DNA of 64,000 bases, from assembly GCA_020635715.1 (NCBI GenBank), contig JACJZG010000014.1, positions 41,860 through 105,859 on the forward strand. Direction: 5' to 3'. The stretch is from Flavobacteriales bacterium (lineage in GTDB: Bacteria; Bacteroidota; Bacteroidia; Flavobacteriales_F; PHOS-HE28). The translations under genes and the position numbers were made by a program. How positions within the stretch are numbered: position 1 is the first letter of the stretch; each line of letters starts with the position of its first letter. The notes beneath the pieces are model-generated. The model was not told the DNA's origin and did no database searches. It saw nothing but the letters and a program-made list of their open reading frames with translations. This document shows, one piece after another, positions 32,647-40,340 of this stretch.

Positions 32647-34322
32647 GGCGCCTTGATCACACGTTCGCGCATGAGCCTTCCCTCCTGCTCCACCACCAAC
32701 ACGTACGGACCGGCCGGGAGTAGCTGCAGCCGATGATCGGCAAGCACCAGCTCGTCCGATCCATCCACGGAAGCCCGAACGAACAGCAGTGCACGACCAT
32801 GCGTATCGAACAGGGCCGCGTAGGCGGCACCGAGCTGCAGTCCGGGGTCGCGGATCACCATCCGGTCGATGAAGGGGGATGGATGGATCAAGGTGCTGCG
32901 GGCCACGTCGACCTGTTCCACGCTGGTGAGTTGCAACCAGGCGCTGGCCGCACCGAAGTCGGGTATGCCATAGCCCAGGGAATCGTTCGGGTCGTCGAAG
33001 AGGGTTGCGCTCTGGCGCACGGCCACCATGATCTCTTGGGCGCTGCGCGTCGGGTGTCCACCCCACAAGCACGCCACGAGGCCGGCCAGGACCGGTGCCG
33101 CGAAGCTCGTCCCGTTCCCCTGCACCACACTATCCACACCGATGTTCAGCACGGTGGTGCCCTGCCCCATCGCGCAAACGTCCGGTTTCACACGTCCGTC
33201 GGCACTTGGGCCGTGGGAACTGAAGGGGGCGTATAGGGAGTCCGCGTTCACCCCACCCACCGTCAGCACGTCGATCGCATCCGCCGGGGCACCGATGTGG
33301 TACCATTCGCCCTCTCCATTGTTCCCGGCGCTCAGCACGGGGATCATGCCTTTCCGCAATGCGATGTTCGCCGCGATGCTGCAACGAAGCGTCTGCCCGT
33401 CGAGCATGGCGTAGGTGTGGTCCATCGTACTGTCGTCAAAGGTGGTATAACCAAGGGAGGTGTTGAGCACGTCGCAGCCGAGGCTGTCCGCCAGTTCCAC
33501 ACCGCTCACCCAGTTGTCCTCCTCCACGGGATACTCGCTGTGGATGGTCTCCGTCCGTATCAGCACATAATCCGCCTCCGGCGCGGTGCCGATCATCTGG
33601 CTGTCCAGGCGTGCTGCCATGCAGGAGAGCACACTGCGGCCGTGCCAATGATCATCGTACACATCGCCATCATGGTCCACCAGGTCCCACGCACCCAGGA
33701 TGCCCCCACGCTCACGCACGGCCTCGAAGGCCAGGGAGGAGTCGACACCGTCGAAGCCCGAGTCCAGCACACCGATCAACATCCCCTGACCCAGGTGTCC
33801 AATGTCATGCAGGGCCTGGCCGTTCAACATCTCCAACTGCCGGTAGCCTGGGCCGTACAAGGGGATATCAAGCTCACGATCGTGCTGTGGCCTGTCCCCG
33901 AACTTGTCCAGGCGGGCCGGACCAGCAGAGCGCATCCCGGAGGAACGGACCTCCAACACGCATGGAAGGCTTTGTACAGCCGATATCGCTTCTTCCTCCT
34001 GGACCCGCACGGTCACCCCGTTGAACCATTTGCTTCGGTTCAGCACCTCCACACCCGCGATCGCGTCCACCTGCGCCACGTAGGCAGGGTCCACCGGTAG
34101 ATCAAGCTCATCGTAGGCGATCCCCTGCGCTGCACGGCGTGCGATGGCGCGATCGGAAAGAAAGGCTGCGGGTTGGGAAAGCGTATAGGGTGTTGATGCC
34201 TTGTCCGTGAACGCCACCCAGTAGGTGTCCGGGGATGTCTGTGCGTTCGCAGCAGCGCCAAGGCTCAAGAACAGAACCGCCGTGAGCCACTTGCTATCGA
34301 CCCGTCCTTCCTTAGGATCCAT
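32643..34322 (-). CDS. S8 (subtilisin-like) serine protease with T9SS sorting domain
   Basis: 559 aa. Signal peptide (LTAVLFLSLGAAANAQ), an inhibitor-like prodomain to ~150, and a subtilase domain with Asp187 in VLDSGFDG, His227 in HGRSV, Asn334 in SAGNNG and Ser406 in GTSFAAPVLAG, so the catalytic set is complete. The last ~80 residues form a T9SS-type sorting domain (STLIHPSPFIDRMVI, AALFDTHGRALL, LPAGPYVLVVEQEG). Secreted protease, probably surface bound. It overlaps its upstream lipoprotein gene by 11 bases and the aat start by 4. Confidence 0.94.
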   Translation of the reverse strand: MDPKEGRVDSKWLTAVLFLSLGAAANAQTSPDTYWVAFTDKASTPYTLSQPAAFLSDRAIARRAAQGIAYDELDLPVDPAYVAQVDAIAGVEVLNRSKWFNGVTVRVQEEEAISAVQSLPCVLEVRSSGMRSAGPARLDKFGDRPQHDRELDIPLYGPGYRQLEMLNGQALHDIGHLGQGMLIGVLDSGFDGVDSSLAFEAVRERGGILGAWDLVDHDGDVYDDHWHGRSVLSCMAARLDSQMIGTAPEADYVLIRTETIHSEYPVEEDNWVSGVELADSLGCDVLNTSLGYTTFDDSTMDHTYAMLDGQTLRCSIAANIALRKGMIPVLSAGNNGEGEWYHIGAPADAIDVLTVGGVNADSLYAPFSSHGPSADGRVKPDVCAMGQGTTVLNIGVDSVVQGNGTSFAAPVLAGLVACLWGGHPTRSAQEIMVAVRQSATLFDDPNDSLGYGIPDFGAASAWLQLTSVEQVDVARSTLIHPSPFIDRMVIRDPGLQLGAAYAALFDTHGRALLFVRASVDGSDELVLADHRLQLLPAGPYVLVVEQEGRLMRERVIKAP

Positions 34323-35034
34323 GGGCCACAGCGATCATCCGCAGGCGCCAACCCACGTTCTGCAGGGTGATGGTGCCGTCCGGGTTGTATACGACACGGT
34401 TGGTGCTCTCCTCCCAATACTTGTACACCATCCCCACCCCATCCGCATAGCGCTCCTCGAATTCGCGCGTATCCACGAAATTGGGCGGCACGGTGTTCTT
34501 CACGAGCACGGTCTTGTCGAAGGAAAGGCTGCCGGTGCTCCAAGGCTGGTCCACCTGTTCATAGGCCACCAGCAATTCATCGTTCCGGGTGTCATCACCG
34601 GTCGCTCCAGTGCCGTAAACGTTGATGTCCCAACGGCGCGCCTCCCGCACCGGGAATGACAACTTCAGGCGACGGTAGTTCTCCTCGGTCTTCTCCGCCG
34701 CATAGGCATCCACGGTAGAGGTCCACACATCACGCACCACCCAGGCACCATCGAGGTCCTGCACATAACGATGGATCCGCTGGCAGGGCCTGCCCTCCAG
34801 GTCGGTGTAGTGCTCCTCGATCCGTTCCAGGAGGCGATAACTCACGCTGTCCAGCACATTGGACGGGTCATCACGCCACAACGAGTCTACCTGGTATTCC
34901 ACCCAGGTGCCCACCGCCGTTGGGAAATAATCAAGGCCCATATCCGGCGCTTCCACAGCCTGCTCCTTCCTACAGGCGCTGAGCAGGATGGCGCTCCAGA
35001 CAGCAAGGTGCATCCAATGTGTGCGCATGGTCAT
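34312..35034 (-). CDS. Predicted lipoprotein of unknown function
   Basis: 240 aa with a lipoprotein signal: hydrophobic WMHLAVWSAILLSAC, lipobox LLSAC, then acidic mature start. The mature part has FPTAVGTWVEYQVDSLWRDD, YRLLERIEEHYTDLEG and repeated Tyr/Trp strands, a pattern seen in other uncharacterised Bacteroidota lipoproteins. No catalytic motif. Its ATG overlaps the mnmA stop (ATGA) and its stop overlaps the protease start. Confidence 0.85.
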   Translation of the reverse strand: MTMRTHWMHLAVWSAILLSACRKEQAVEAPDMGLDYFPTAVGTWVEYQVDSLWRDDPSNVLDSVSYRLLERIEEHYTDLEGRPCQRIHRYVQDLDGAWVVRDVWTSTVDAYAAEKTEENYRRLKLSFPVREARRWDINVYGTGATGDDTRNDELLVAYEQVDQPWSTGSLSFDKTVLVKNTVPPNFVDTREFEERYADGVGMVYKYWEESTNRVVYNPDGTITLQNVGWRLRMIAVAHGS

Positions 35035-36134
35035 TCGTGTTGGCGATCGATGAAGCCGCCTCCGACCACATCATCGCCTACATAGAAGACGGCACTCTGC
35101 CCCGGTGCGATGCCTGCCACGGGTGCATGGAATTCCACTTTCACCCGTTCACCGTCCATGGTGAGGGTGCTGGGGGTGCCTTTGTCCTTGTAGCGGATCT
35201 TGGTCACGGCTTCGAGTTCGCCCTTCAACGCATCCAACAGCTGGAAGTTCGGGCGACGCACCCACATGCTGGTACGCTGAAGGTCCTCCTTGCGGCCCAA
35301 TACCACGGTGTTGCTCTCCGGCTGGATATCCGTCACATACAATGGTTCGCCCGTGGCGATGCCCAGGCCCTTGCGCTGGCCGATCGTGAAGAAGGGATAT
35401 CCATCATGCTCACCCAGGACTTCACCTCCTACACTAACCAACTGACCATGAGACAGTTTCGCTGTAGCCTCCGGCTCCTTACGCTTCAGGAAGCCCCGAT
35501 AATCGTTGTCCGGGATGAAGCAGATCTCGTAGCTCTCACTCTTGGCGGCGAGTTCCGGGAATCCGCTGTCCACGGCCCGCTGGCGGATCTCGCTCTTGTG
35601 GAAGCCTCCGATCGGGAATCGGGTCCGGGCCAGGTTCTGCTGCTCCAGCCCCCACAGAACATAGCTCTGGTCCTTGCCGGGATCGAGTCCCCGGCTCACC
35701 ACCCAGCGGCCCGTCACCGCATCCTGACGCACCTGCGCATAATGTCCAGTGGCGATGAGCTCACAATCCATCATGTCGGCCCGCTTCAACAGCGCCTCCC
35801 ACTTGATGAAGGTGTTGCACAGCACGCATGGGTTGGGCGTCCGGCCGGCCAGGTATTCGCTCGTGAAGTTGCCGATGATGGCTTCACCGAACTCCTCGCG
35901 GATGTCGATGATCATATGGTGGAACCCACGCGTCACGGCCATGGTACGCGCATCGTTGATGCTGTCCAGATCGCAGCATCCGGTGATCCGCTTCCCTCCG
36001 CTGGCATCGGCGTAGTCCCAGGTCTTCATCGTCACCCCGATGACCTCATACCCTTGTTCATGGAGCATCAAGGCGGTCACGGAGCTATCCACGCCGCCGC
36101 TCATGGCCACCAGTATCCGTCCGTGTTTGCTCAT
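35031..36134 (-). CDS. mnmA: tRNA 2-thiouridylase MnmA
   Basis: 367 aa. PP-loop SGGVDSSVTALML (12-24), WDYADASGGKRITGCCDLDSI, catalytic cysteine in PNPCVLCN (~105) and the second in ESYEICFIPDNDY (~205), and GQRKGLGI. It installs the 2-thio group on U34 of Lys, Glu and Gln tRNAs. It is the first gene of a five-gene minus-strand operon with overlapping ends (mnmA, lipoprotein, S8 protease, aat, DUF2141). Upstream lies a purine-rich repeat tract. Confidence 0.96.
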   Translation of the reverse strand: MSKHGRILVAMSGGVDSSVTALMLHEQGYEVIGVTMKTWDYADASGGKRITGCCDLDSINDARTMAVTRGFHHMIIDIREEFGEAIIGNFTSEYLAGRTPNPCVLCNTFIKWEALLKRADMMDCELIATGHYAQVRQDAVTGRWVVSRGLDPGKDQSYVLWGLEQQNLARTRFPIGGFHKSEIRQRAVDSGFPELAAKSESYEICFIPDNDYRGFLKRKEPEATAKLSHGQLVSVGGEVLGEHDGYPFFTIGQRKGLGIATGEPLYVTDIQPESNTVVLGRKEDLQRTSMWVRRPNFQLLDALKGELEAVTKIRYKDKGTPSTLTMDGERVKVEFHAPVAGIAPGQSAVFYVGDDVVGGGFIDRQHE

Positions 36135-36190
36135 CCTTGTCCGTTGTCCTTTGCCCTTTGTCCTTCGGCCCTTCTCCTTTGGCCTTCGCC
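36135..36190 (-). repeat. Purine-rich short-unit repeat upstream of mnmA operon
   Basis: On the minus strand the units GGACAAAGG, GGCAAAGGACAACGGACAAGG lead straight into the mnmA ATG, with AAGG as a possible ribosome site. Plus-strand appearance is repeated CCTTTG/TCCTTCGG. The tract looks like the degenerate dispersed spacer repeats seen also at 54183 and 59042. Confidence 0.45.
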
Positions 36191-36220
36191 CGCTCCTCTA
36201 CCCTCCGTACCGCAAAGCGA

Positions 36221-37216
36221 TCACTGCTCCACCCCTCCAACGTACTTCGTGGTCTTCACCAACTTCCCCTTTTCGTCATATTCGCGAACCTCCCCTTCGA
36301 GCAGGTCGTTCGCATACCGACCCTCCCGCGATCTGGTCTGGCCCTTCAACACGCGTTCAATATCCCCAGGGGTACCCAGCACCGGATCGCCGGGCACGGA
36401 CCTGACCTCCCACTGTCCGTTGTCGTAGTATTCTGTGAATGGACCTTCGCGCTTCCCCTTCTTGTAGGTGACCTCCGACCGGAGCTGTTCATCGTCGTAG
36501 TAGGTCCGGAACACGCCGTTCTCCTTCCGTTCCTTCAACAACTCACCCTTGGCATAGAGCATCTGCAGCTGCACGGTCCCGTCCTCGTTGAAGTAGTACC
36601 AGGTCCCGTCGCGGTCGCCGTTCACCATCGTCCCCTCGATCTCCTTCTTGCCATTGTTGAAGTAGAAGGTCATCTTCCCCTCTGGTTCGCCGTTCTGGTA
36701 ATTGGCTTCAGATTTCAACTGCCCATTGGCGAACCAGCTCTTGCTGGCCCCCTGGAGCACGCCATTCCGCCGCATCTCGCTCTCCACGACCTTGCCGTCC
36801 GGGTAATAGGACACCTGCTCTCCATCCAACTTACCGGCCTGGTACCGTTCCACCTTGCGCAACCGACCTTCCGGTCCGAAATAGTTCCAGGTGCTATCCT
36901 TCTCCTGCAGGAGGTACTTGCCCGTGGCCATCACGGTCCCGTTCAAATGGTAGTGCCTGGCGCGGCTGGTGCGGCCATCAGCATCATACGCCTGCAACGT
37001 GGTCAGGTGTCCCTCCTCGTCATAGTGCTTGAAGGTCCCTACCGGTCGGTCGTCCTTGAACTGACCCAAGTAGCGTGTCTTGCCGTTGGGCCAGGTCTTG
37101 GTCCAGGTGCCTTGTTTGCGGCCCTTGGCATCCACGGTGTTGAGGTCCAGGCCCGTGGGCTGGGCCAACGCGGTGGCACCAACAAGGCAGGTGATCAGGA
37201 TGACGGCGGAGCGCAT
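36221..37216 (-). CDS. YwqK/MORN-type repeat secreted protein
   Basis: 331 aa with signal peptide (LITCLVGATALAQ). At least ten repeats of about 22 residues of the form GxWxxYxxDGxLxxxxxYxxG, e.g. QGTWTKTWPNGKTRYLGQF, GKLDGEQVSYYPDGKVVES, GDRDGTWYYFNEDGTVQLQ. These are the 'toxin-antitoxin system YwqK family antitoxin'/MORN-like repeats; the antitoxin name comes from a Bacillus relative and should not be read as function here. A TACCTTTG element on the minus strand lies 13 bases upstream. Confidence 0.9.
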   Translation of the reverse strand: MRSAVILITCLVGATALAQPTGLDLNTVDAKGRKQGTWTKTWPNGKTRYLGQFKDDRPVGTFKHYDEEGHLTTLQAYDADGRTSRARHYHLNGTVMATGKYLLQEKDSTWNYFGPEGRLRKVERYQAGKLDGEQVSYYPDGKVVESEMRRNGVLQGASKSWFANGQLKSEANYQNGEPEGKMTFYFNNGKKEIEGTMVNGDRDGTWYYFNEDGTVQLQMLYAKGELLKERKENGVFRTYYDDEQLRSEVTYKKGKREGPFTEYYDNGQWEVRSVPGDPVLGTPGDIERVLKGQTRSREGRYANDLLEGEVREYDEKGKLVKTTKYVGGVEQ

Positions 37217-37229
37217 GGGCGATGGTAGG

Positions 37230-37237
37230 CAAAGGTA
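37230..37237 (-). promoter_or_regulatory. -7 element (TACCTTTG) for YwqK gene
   Basis: Exact TAnnTTTG match on the minus strand, 13 bases before the ATG at 37216. It is back to back with the element at 37318. Confidence 0.6.
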
Positions 37238-37317
37238 CGGGCGGTGTTCAAGGTGCGTGCCGGACAGGGCCCGGGTGATCGGTCAGGCCCCAGGCCCGCC
37301 CGGCAAGGGACAACGGC

Positions 37318-37325
37318 TACCTTTG
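37318..37325 (+). promoter_or_regulatory. -7 element (TACCTTTG) for transaldolase gene
   Basis: Exact TAnnTTTG match, 19 bases before the ATG at 37345. No clear TTG box at the usual distance. Confidence 0.6.
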
Positions 37326-37344
37326 CACACCCATTACGGAACCC

Positions 37345-38016
37345 ATGAAATTCTTCATCGACACGGCCAGTTTGGCACAGATCAAGGAAGCGCAGGCCCT
37401 CGGTGTGCTGGACGGAGTGACCACCAACCCCAGTTTGATGGCCAAGGAAGGGATCAGCGGGACGGATGCCGTGATGAAGCACTATGTGGACATCTGCAAC
37501 ATTGTGGACGGCGATGTGAGCGCCGAGGTGATCGCGACGGACTATGCCGGCATGGTGCGCGAGGGTGAGGACCTGGCCGCGCTGCACCCACGGATCGTGG
37601 TGAAGCTGCCGATGACCAAGGACGGCGTGAAGGCGATCAAGTACTTCACCGGCAAGGGGATCAAGACGAACTGTACCCTGGTGTTCAGCCCGGGACAGGC
37701 CCTGCTGGCAGCCAAGGCGGGCGCCACCTATGTATCGCCATTCGTGGGCCGGCTGGACGACGTGAGCACCGATGGCATCGCACTGATCGACCAGATCCGG
37801 ACGATCTATGACAACTACGGCTACGGCACGGAGATCCTTGCGGCCAGTATCCGTCACCCCATGCACATCATCCAGTGCGCCGAAGTGGGTGCCGATGTGG
37901 CCACGTGCCCGTTGAGCGCCATCACCGCGCTGTTCGACCATCCATTGACGACGATCGGACTGGAGAAGTTCCTGGCGGACCATAAGAAGGCCGCCGCTCA
38001 AGGCAGCAAGGTCTAA
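37345..38016 (+). CDS. Small transaldolase (TalC/FSA family)
   Basis: 223 aa, usual length. MKFFIDTASLAQI, GVTTNPSLM (Asn28), VVKLPMTKDGVKAI with Schiff-base Lys87, TNCTLVFSPGQALLAAKAGATYVSPFVGR, AASIRHPMHI. All positions expected in bacterial TalC transaldolases are present (Glu61 and Phe rather than Gln and Tyr, favouring transaldolase over FSA). It exchanges a dihydroxyacetone unit in the pentose phosphate pathway. It makes a good in-window reference for the altered copy at 29821. The Sua5-like gene follows after 4 bases. Confidence 0.94.
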   Translation: MKFFIDTASLAQIKEAQALGVLDGVTTNPSLMAKEGISGTDAVMKHYVDICNIVDGDVSAEVIATDYAGMVREGEDLAALHPRIVVKLPMTKDGVKAIKYFTGKGIKTNCTLVFSPGQALLAAKAGATYVSPFVGRLDDVSTDGIALIDQIRTIYDNYGYGTEILAASIRHPMHIIQCAEVGADVATCPLSAITALFDHPLTTIGLEKFLADHKKAAAQGSKV

Positions 38017-38020
38017 GGAA

Positions 38021-38641
38021 ATGCTGTTGAGCATCCACCCCAAGGATCCGGAGCCGCGCAAGATCAAGACCGCCGTCTCCATCCTGGAAGAAGGTGGTGT
38101 GCTTATCTGCCCGACGGACACGGTGTATGCCTTCATGTGCAGCAGCCAGAACGCACGGGCGATCGAGGAGGTGGCCCGGCTGAAGGGAGTTAAACCCCAG
38201 AAAGCGGACCTATCGCTTATATGCCAAGACCTCAGCCAGTTAAGCACATACGCAAAGGCCATCGACACCGCCGCGTTCCGCATCATGAAGAAGGCCTTGC
38301 CGGGGGCTTACACCTTCATCGTAACGGCCAGCAACGAGATCCCCCGCCTCTTCAAGAACAACCGCCGTACGGTAGGGATACGCGTTCCGGACCACCCCAT
38401 ACCGCAGGCGCTCGTTCGGGAACTGGGCCACGCGTTGGTGGTGGCCAGTGTGCATGATCCTGACAAGGTGATCGACCACACGACGGATCCAGAGACCATC
38501 CACAAGAATCTTGGCCATCAGGTGGATATGGTGATCGATGGAGGGATCGGCGGTATGCAAGGATCCACCGTGATCGACCTCAGCGGCGGTGAGCCGGTGG
38601 TCATCCGGGAAGGGGCAGGAACACTCGAGGATATTCTTTGA
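38021..38641 (+). CDS. YciO/Sua5/TsaC family protein (threonylcarbamoyl-AMP synthase-like)
   Basis: 206 aa, the YciO branch: GGVLICPTDTVYAFMCSSQNARAI, ADLSLICQDLSQLSTYA, LPGAYTFIVTASNEIPRLF, and NNRRTVGIRVPDHPIPQAL. TsaC/Sua5 enzymes make threonylcarbamoyl-AMP for the t6A37 tRNA base, the same base MtaB (15069) later thiolates; YciO members are close relatives with weaker or uncertain activity. AAGGAA before the ATG is one of the few Shine-Dalgarno-like sites here. It converges on nnr with 5 bases between. Confidence 0.92.
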   Translation: MLLSIHPKDPEPRKIKTAVSILEEGGVLICPTDTVYAFMCSSQNARAIEEVARLKGVKPQKADLSLICQDLSQLSTYAKAIDTAAFRIMKKALPGAYTFIVTASNEIPRLFKNNRRTVGIRVPDHPIPQALVRELGHALVVASVHDPDKVIDHTTDPETIHKNLGHQVDMVIDGGIGGMQGSTVIDLSGGEPVVIREGAGTLEDIL

Positions 38642-38646
38642 TCCGT

Positions 38647-40167
38647 TCATCGGAGCTCCTTCCAGGCAACGCTCAGGTGATCAACCAGATCACTGGCGCG
38701 CATGGCATCCATACCCAGCCGCGCGGCGGCAAGGTCGCCCGACCGGCCGTGCAAGTAGGTCGATATTAAGCTGGAATCCAGTTGTTCATACTGCTGCGCT
38801 GAAAGTCCTGCGATGATCCCGGCCAATACGTCCCCGGTCCCTCCTTTCGCCATGCCAGCGTTCCCGGTGGGCAGGAAATAAATCGCACCGTCCGGGGAGC
38901 ATACAGCCGTGTAGGCGCCCTTCAGTACGATGTGGCACCCATGCCGGTGGGCGAACTCCCCGGTGCGCTGTAACCGATCAAAGCCCGAGGTGGAAGGCGT
39001 ACCGAGGAGCCGGTCCATTTCCCGTGGATGCGGCGTCAGTATCACGTTGGCGTTCAGGGCATTGATCAATTCGGCTGCTACTGCTAGCAGGTTCAGCCCG
39101 TCGGCATCGATCACCAACGGCCCGGACCACCTTGCGAGCAGCTGGCGCAGGGCCTTGGCGCTATGTTCGGAGCGGCCCACTCCCGGGCCGAAGAGGACCG
39201 ATGTATATCGTTCAAGGTCAGGAACTTCGGAGATCATCTCTCCGGACGGATCCAAGGAGCTCATGGCATCTGGCACAGCTGCCGTCAGGGGTGCGATCGT
39301 ACCTGCCGGGCCATGCACGGTGAAGAGACCCACGCCGCTCCGAGAACACCCACGAGCAGCCAGAAGGGCGGCGCCGTGGCAACCAGGTCCACCTACCATC
39401 AACAGCGCATGACCATGGCTGCCCTTGTGTGTGAACCGGGCACGAGGCCTCAACAACTTCCTGATATCCAGCGGCTCCACCCAATTTGCAAGGCGGGGCT
39501 CCCCGGCCGGATACCACGGGTCCAGCCCGATCCGCAACAGCTCCCACGAGCCTGCATCGCGTCCGGTTTCCGGGAGGAGTAGTGCCATTTGGGGCGTCTC
39601 AATGGCCAAGGTAAGGTCGGCTCGGATCACGGGACCGGTCTCCGAAGGTGTGCCCGGATCGGCGGTACCAGAAGGCAGGTCAATGGCCACCACATAGGCC
39701 TGGGAGCGGTTGATGTCCTCCACCACCCGAGCCAGCAGACCTGTGGCCGGACGGGTCGTCCCGGTACCCAATATGCAGTCTATAATAATTTCATTATCAA
39801 TTATTTGAATAGATCCATCAGAATCTTTAATATGATCAATACGTACAGGAACTTCGGCCAAACGGGCCGTCGCCAGCTCATGTCCTGAGCTGCTTCGGTC
39901 CGAGTGTTCCACGATGCTCACGCGGACGGTCCGGCCGGCCTTCCACAAACCACGGGCGATGAGCAGGCCATCGCCTCCATTGTTCCCTTTTCCGGCCACC
40001 ACATGATAGTTCGGTACAGGGTCCAGATGCAGCTTCTTCTCTTGTACGAGGATCCTGACGAGGCAGGCCTGAGCCGCCCGATCCATCCACTCCGCTTCGG
40101 GGACCCCGTGCGCGATCGCGGCCGCGTCGACCGATCGCACACTTGCTGCAGAAAAGACGGGGATCAT
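38647..40167 (-). CDS. nnr: Bifunctional NAD(P)H-hydrate epimerase/ADP-dependent dehydratase
   Basis: 506 aa from the ATG giving MIPVFSAASVRSVDAAAI. Residues 1-~215 are the epimerase (YjeF N-terminal) domain with HVVAGKGNNGGDGLLIARGL and AIDLPSGT; ~225-500 the ADP-dependent dehydratase with GSHGHALLMVGGPG, VLFGPGVGRSEHS, VIDADGLNLLA, LTPHPREMDRLLG and the final GNAGMAKGGTGDVLAGIIAG. It repairs damaged NAD(P)H. A ~65-base AT-rich block (39779-39845) inside the epimerase half is unlike the rest of the window but keeps the frame. Confidence 0.95.
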   Translation of the reverse strand: MIPVFSAASVRSVDAAAIAHGVPEAEWMDRAAQACLVRILVQEKKLHLDPVPNYHVVAGKGNNGGDGLLIARGLWKAGRTVRVSIVEHSDRSSSGHELATARLAEVPVRIDHIKDSDGSIQIIDNEIIIDCILGTGTTRPATGLLARVVEDINRSQAYVVAIDLPSGTADPGTPSETGPVIRADLTLAIETPQMALLLPETGRDAGSWELLRIGLDPWYPAGEPRLANWVEPLDIRKLLRPRARFTHKGSHGHALLMVGGPGCHGAALLAARGCSRSGVGLFTVHGPAGTIAPLTAAVPDAMSSLDPSGEMISEVPDLERYTSVLFGPGVGRSEHSAKALRQLLARWSGPLVIDADGLNLLAVAAELINALNANVILTPHPREMDRLLGTPSTSGFDRLQRTGEFAHRHGCHIVLKGAYTAVCSPDGAIYFLPTGNAGMAKGGTGDVLAGIIAGLSAQQYEQLDSSLISTYLHGRSGDLAAARLGMDAMRASDLVDHLSVAWKELR

Positions 40168-40190
40168 GTGACGCAATGGCCGGCCGCCGT

Positions 40191-40198
40191 CTAAACTA
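40191..40198 (-). promoter_or_regulatory. Possible -7-like element for nnr
   Basis: TAGTTTAG on the minus strand, 23 bases before the ATG. A weaker match to the TAnTTTCG variant. Confidence 0.3.
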
Positions 40199-40310
40199 CA
40201 TACCGAGCGGAAGAACCCGAATGAAAGGGGCAATAGATGCTTCTTAGAGGTATTCTCGAAGCTTGGTGTCCAACTGAGGCGGATCAGCTTTAGAACCGGG
40301 ACCTACGAGT

Positions 40311-40318
40311 TAATTTCG
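40311..40318 (+). promoter_or_regulatory. -7-like element for OmpA/TSP3 gene
   Basis: TAATTTCG, 22 bases before the ATG at 40341 and 46 before the more likely ATG at 40365. It matches the TAnTTTCG variant of this window. Confidence 0.45.
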
Positions 40319-40340
40319 CAGCCTCTCCCGACCTCGTACG

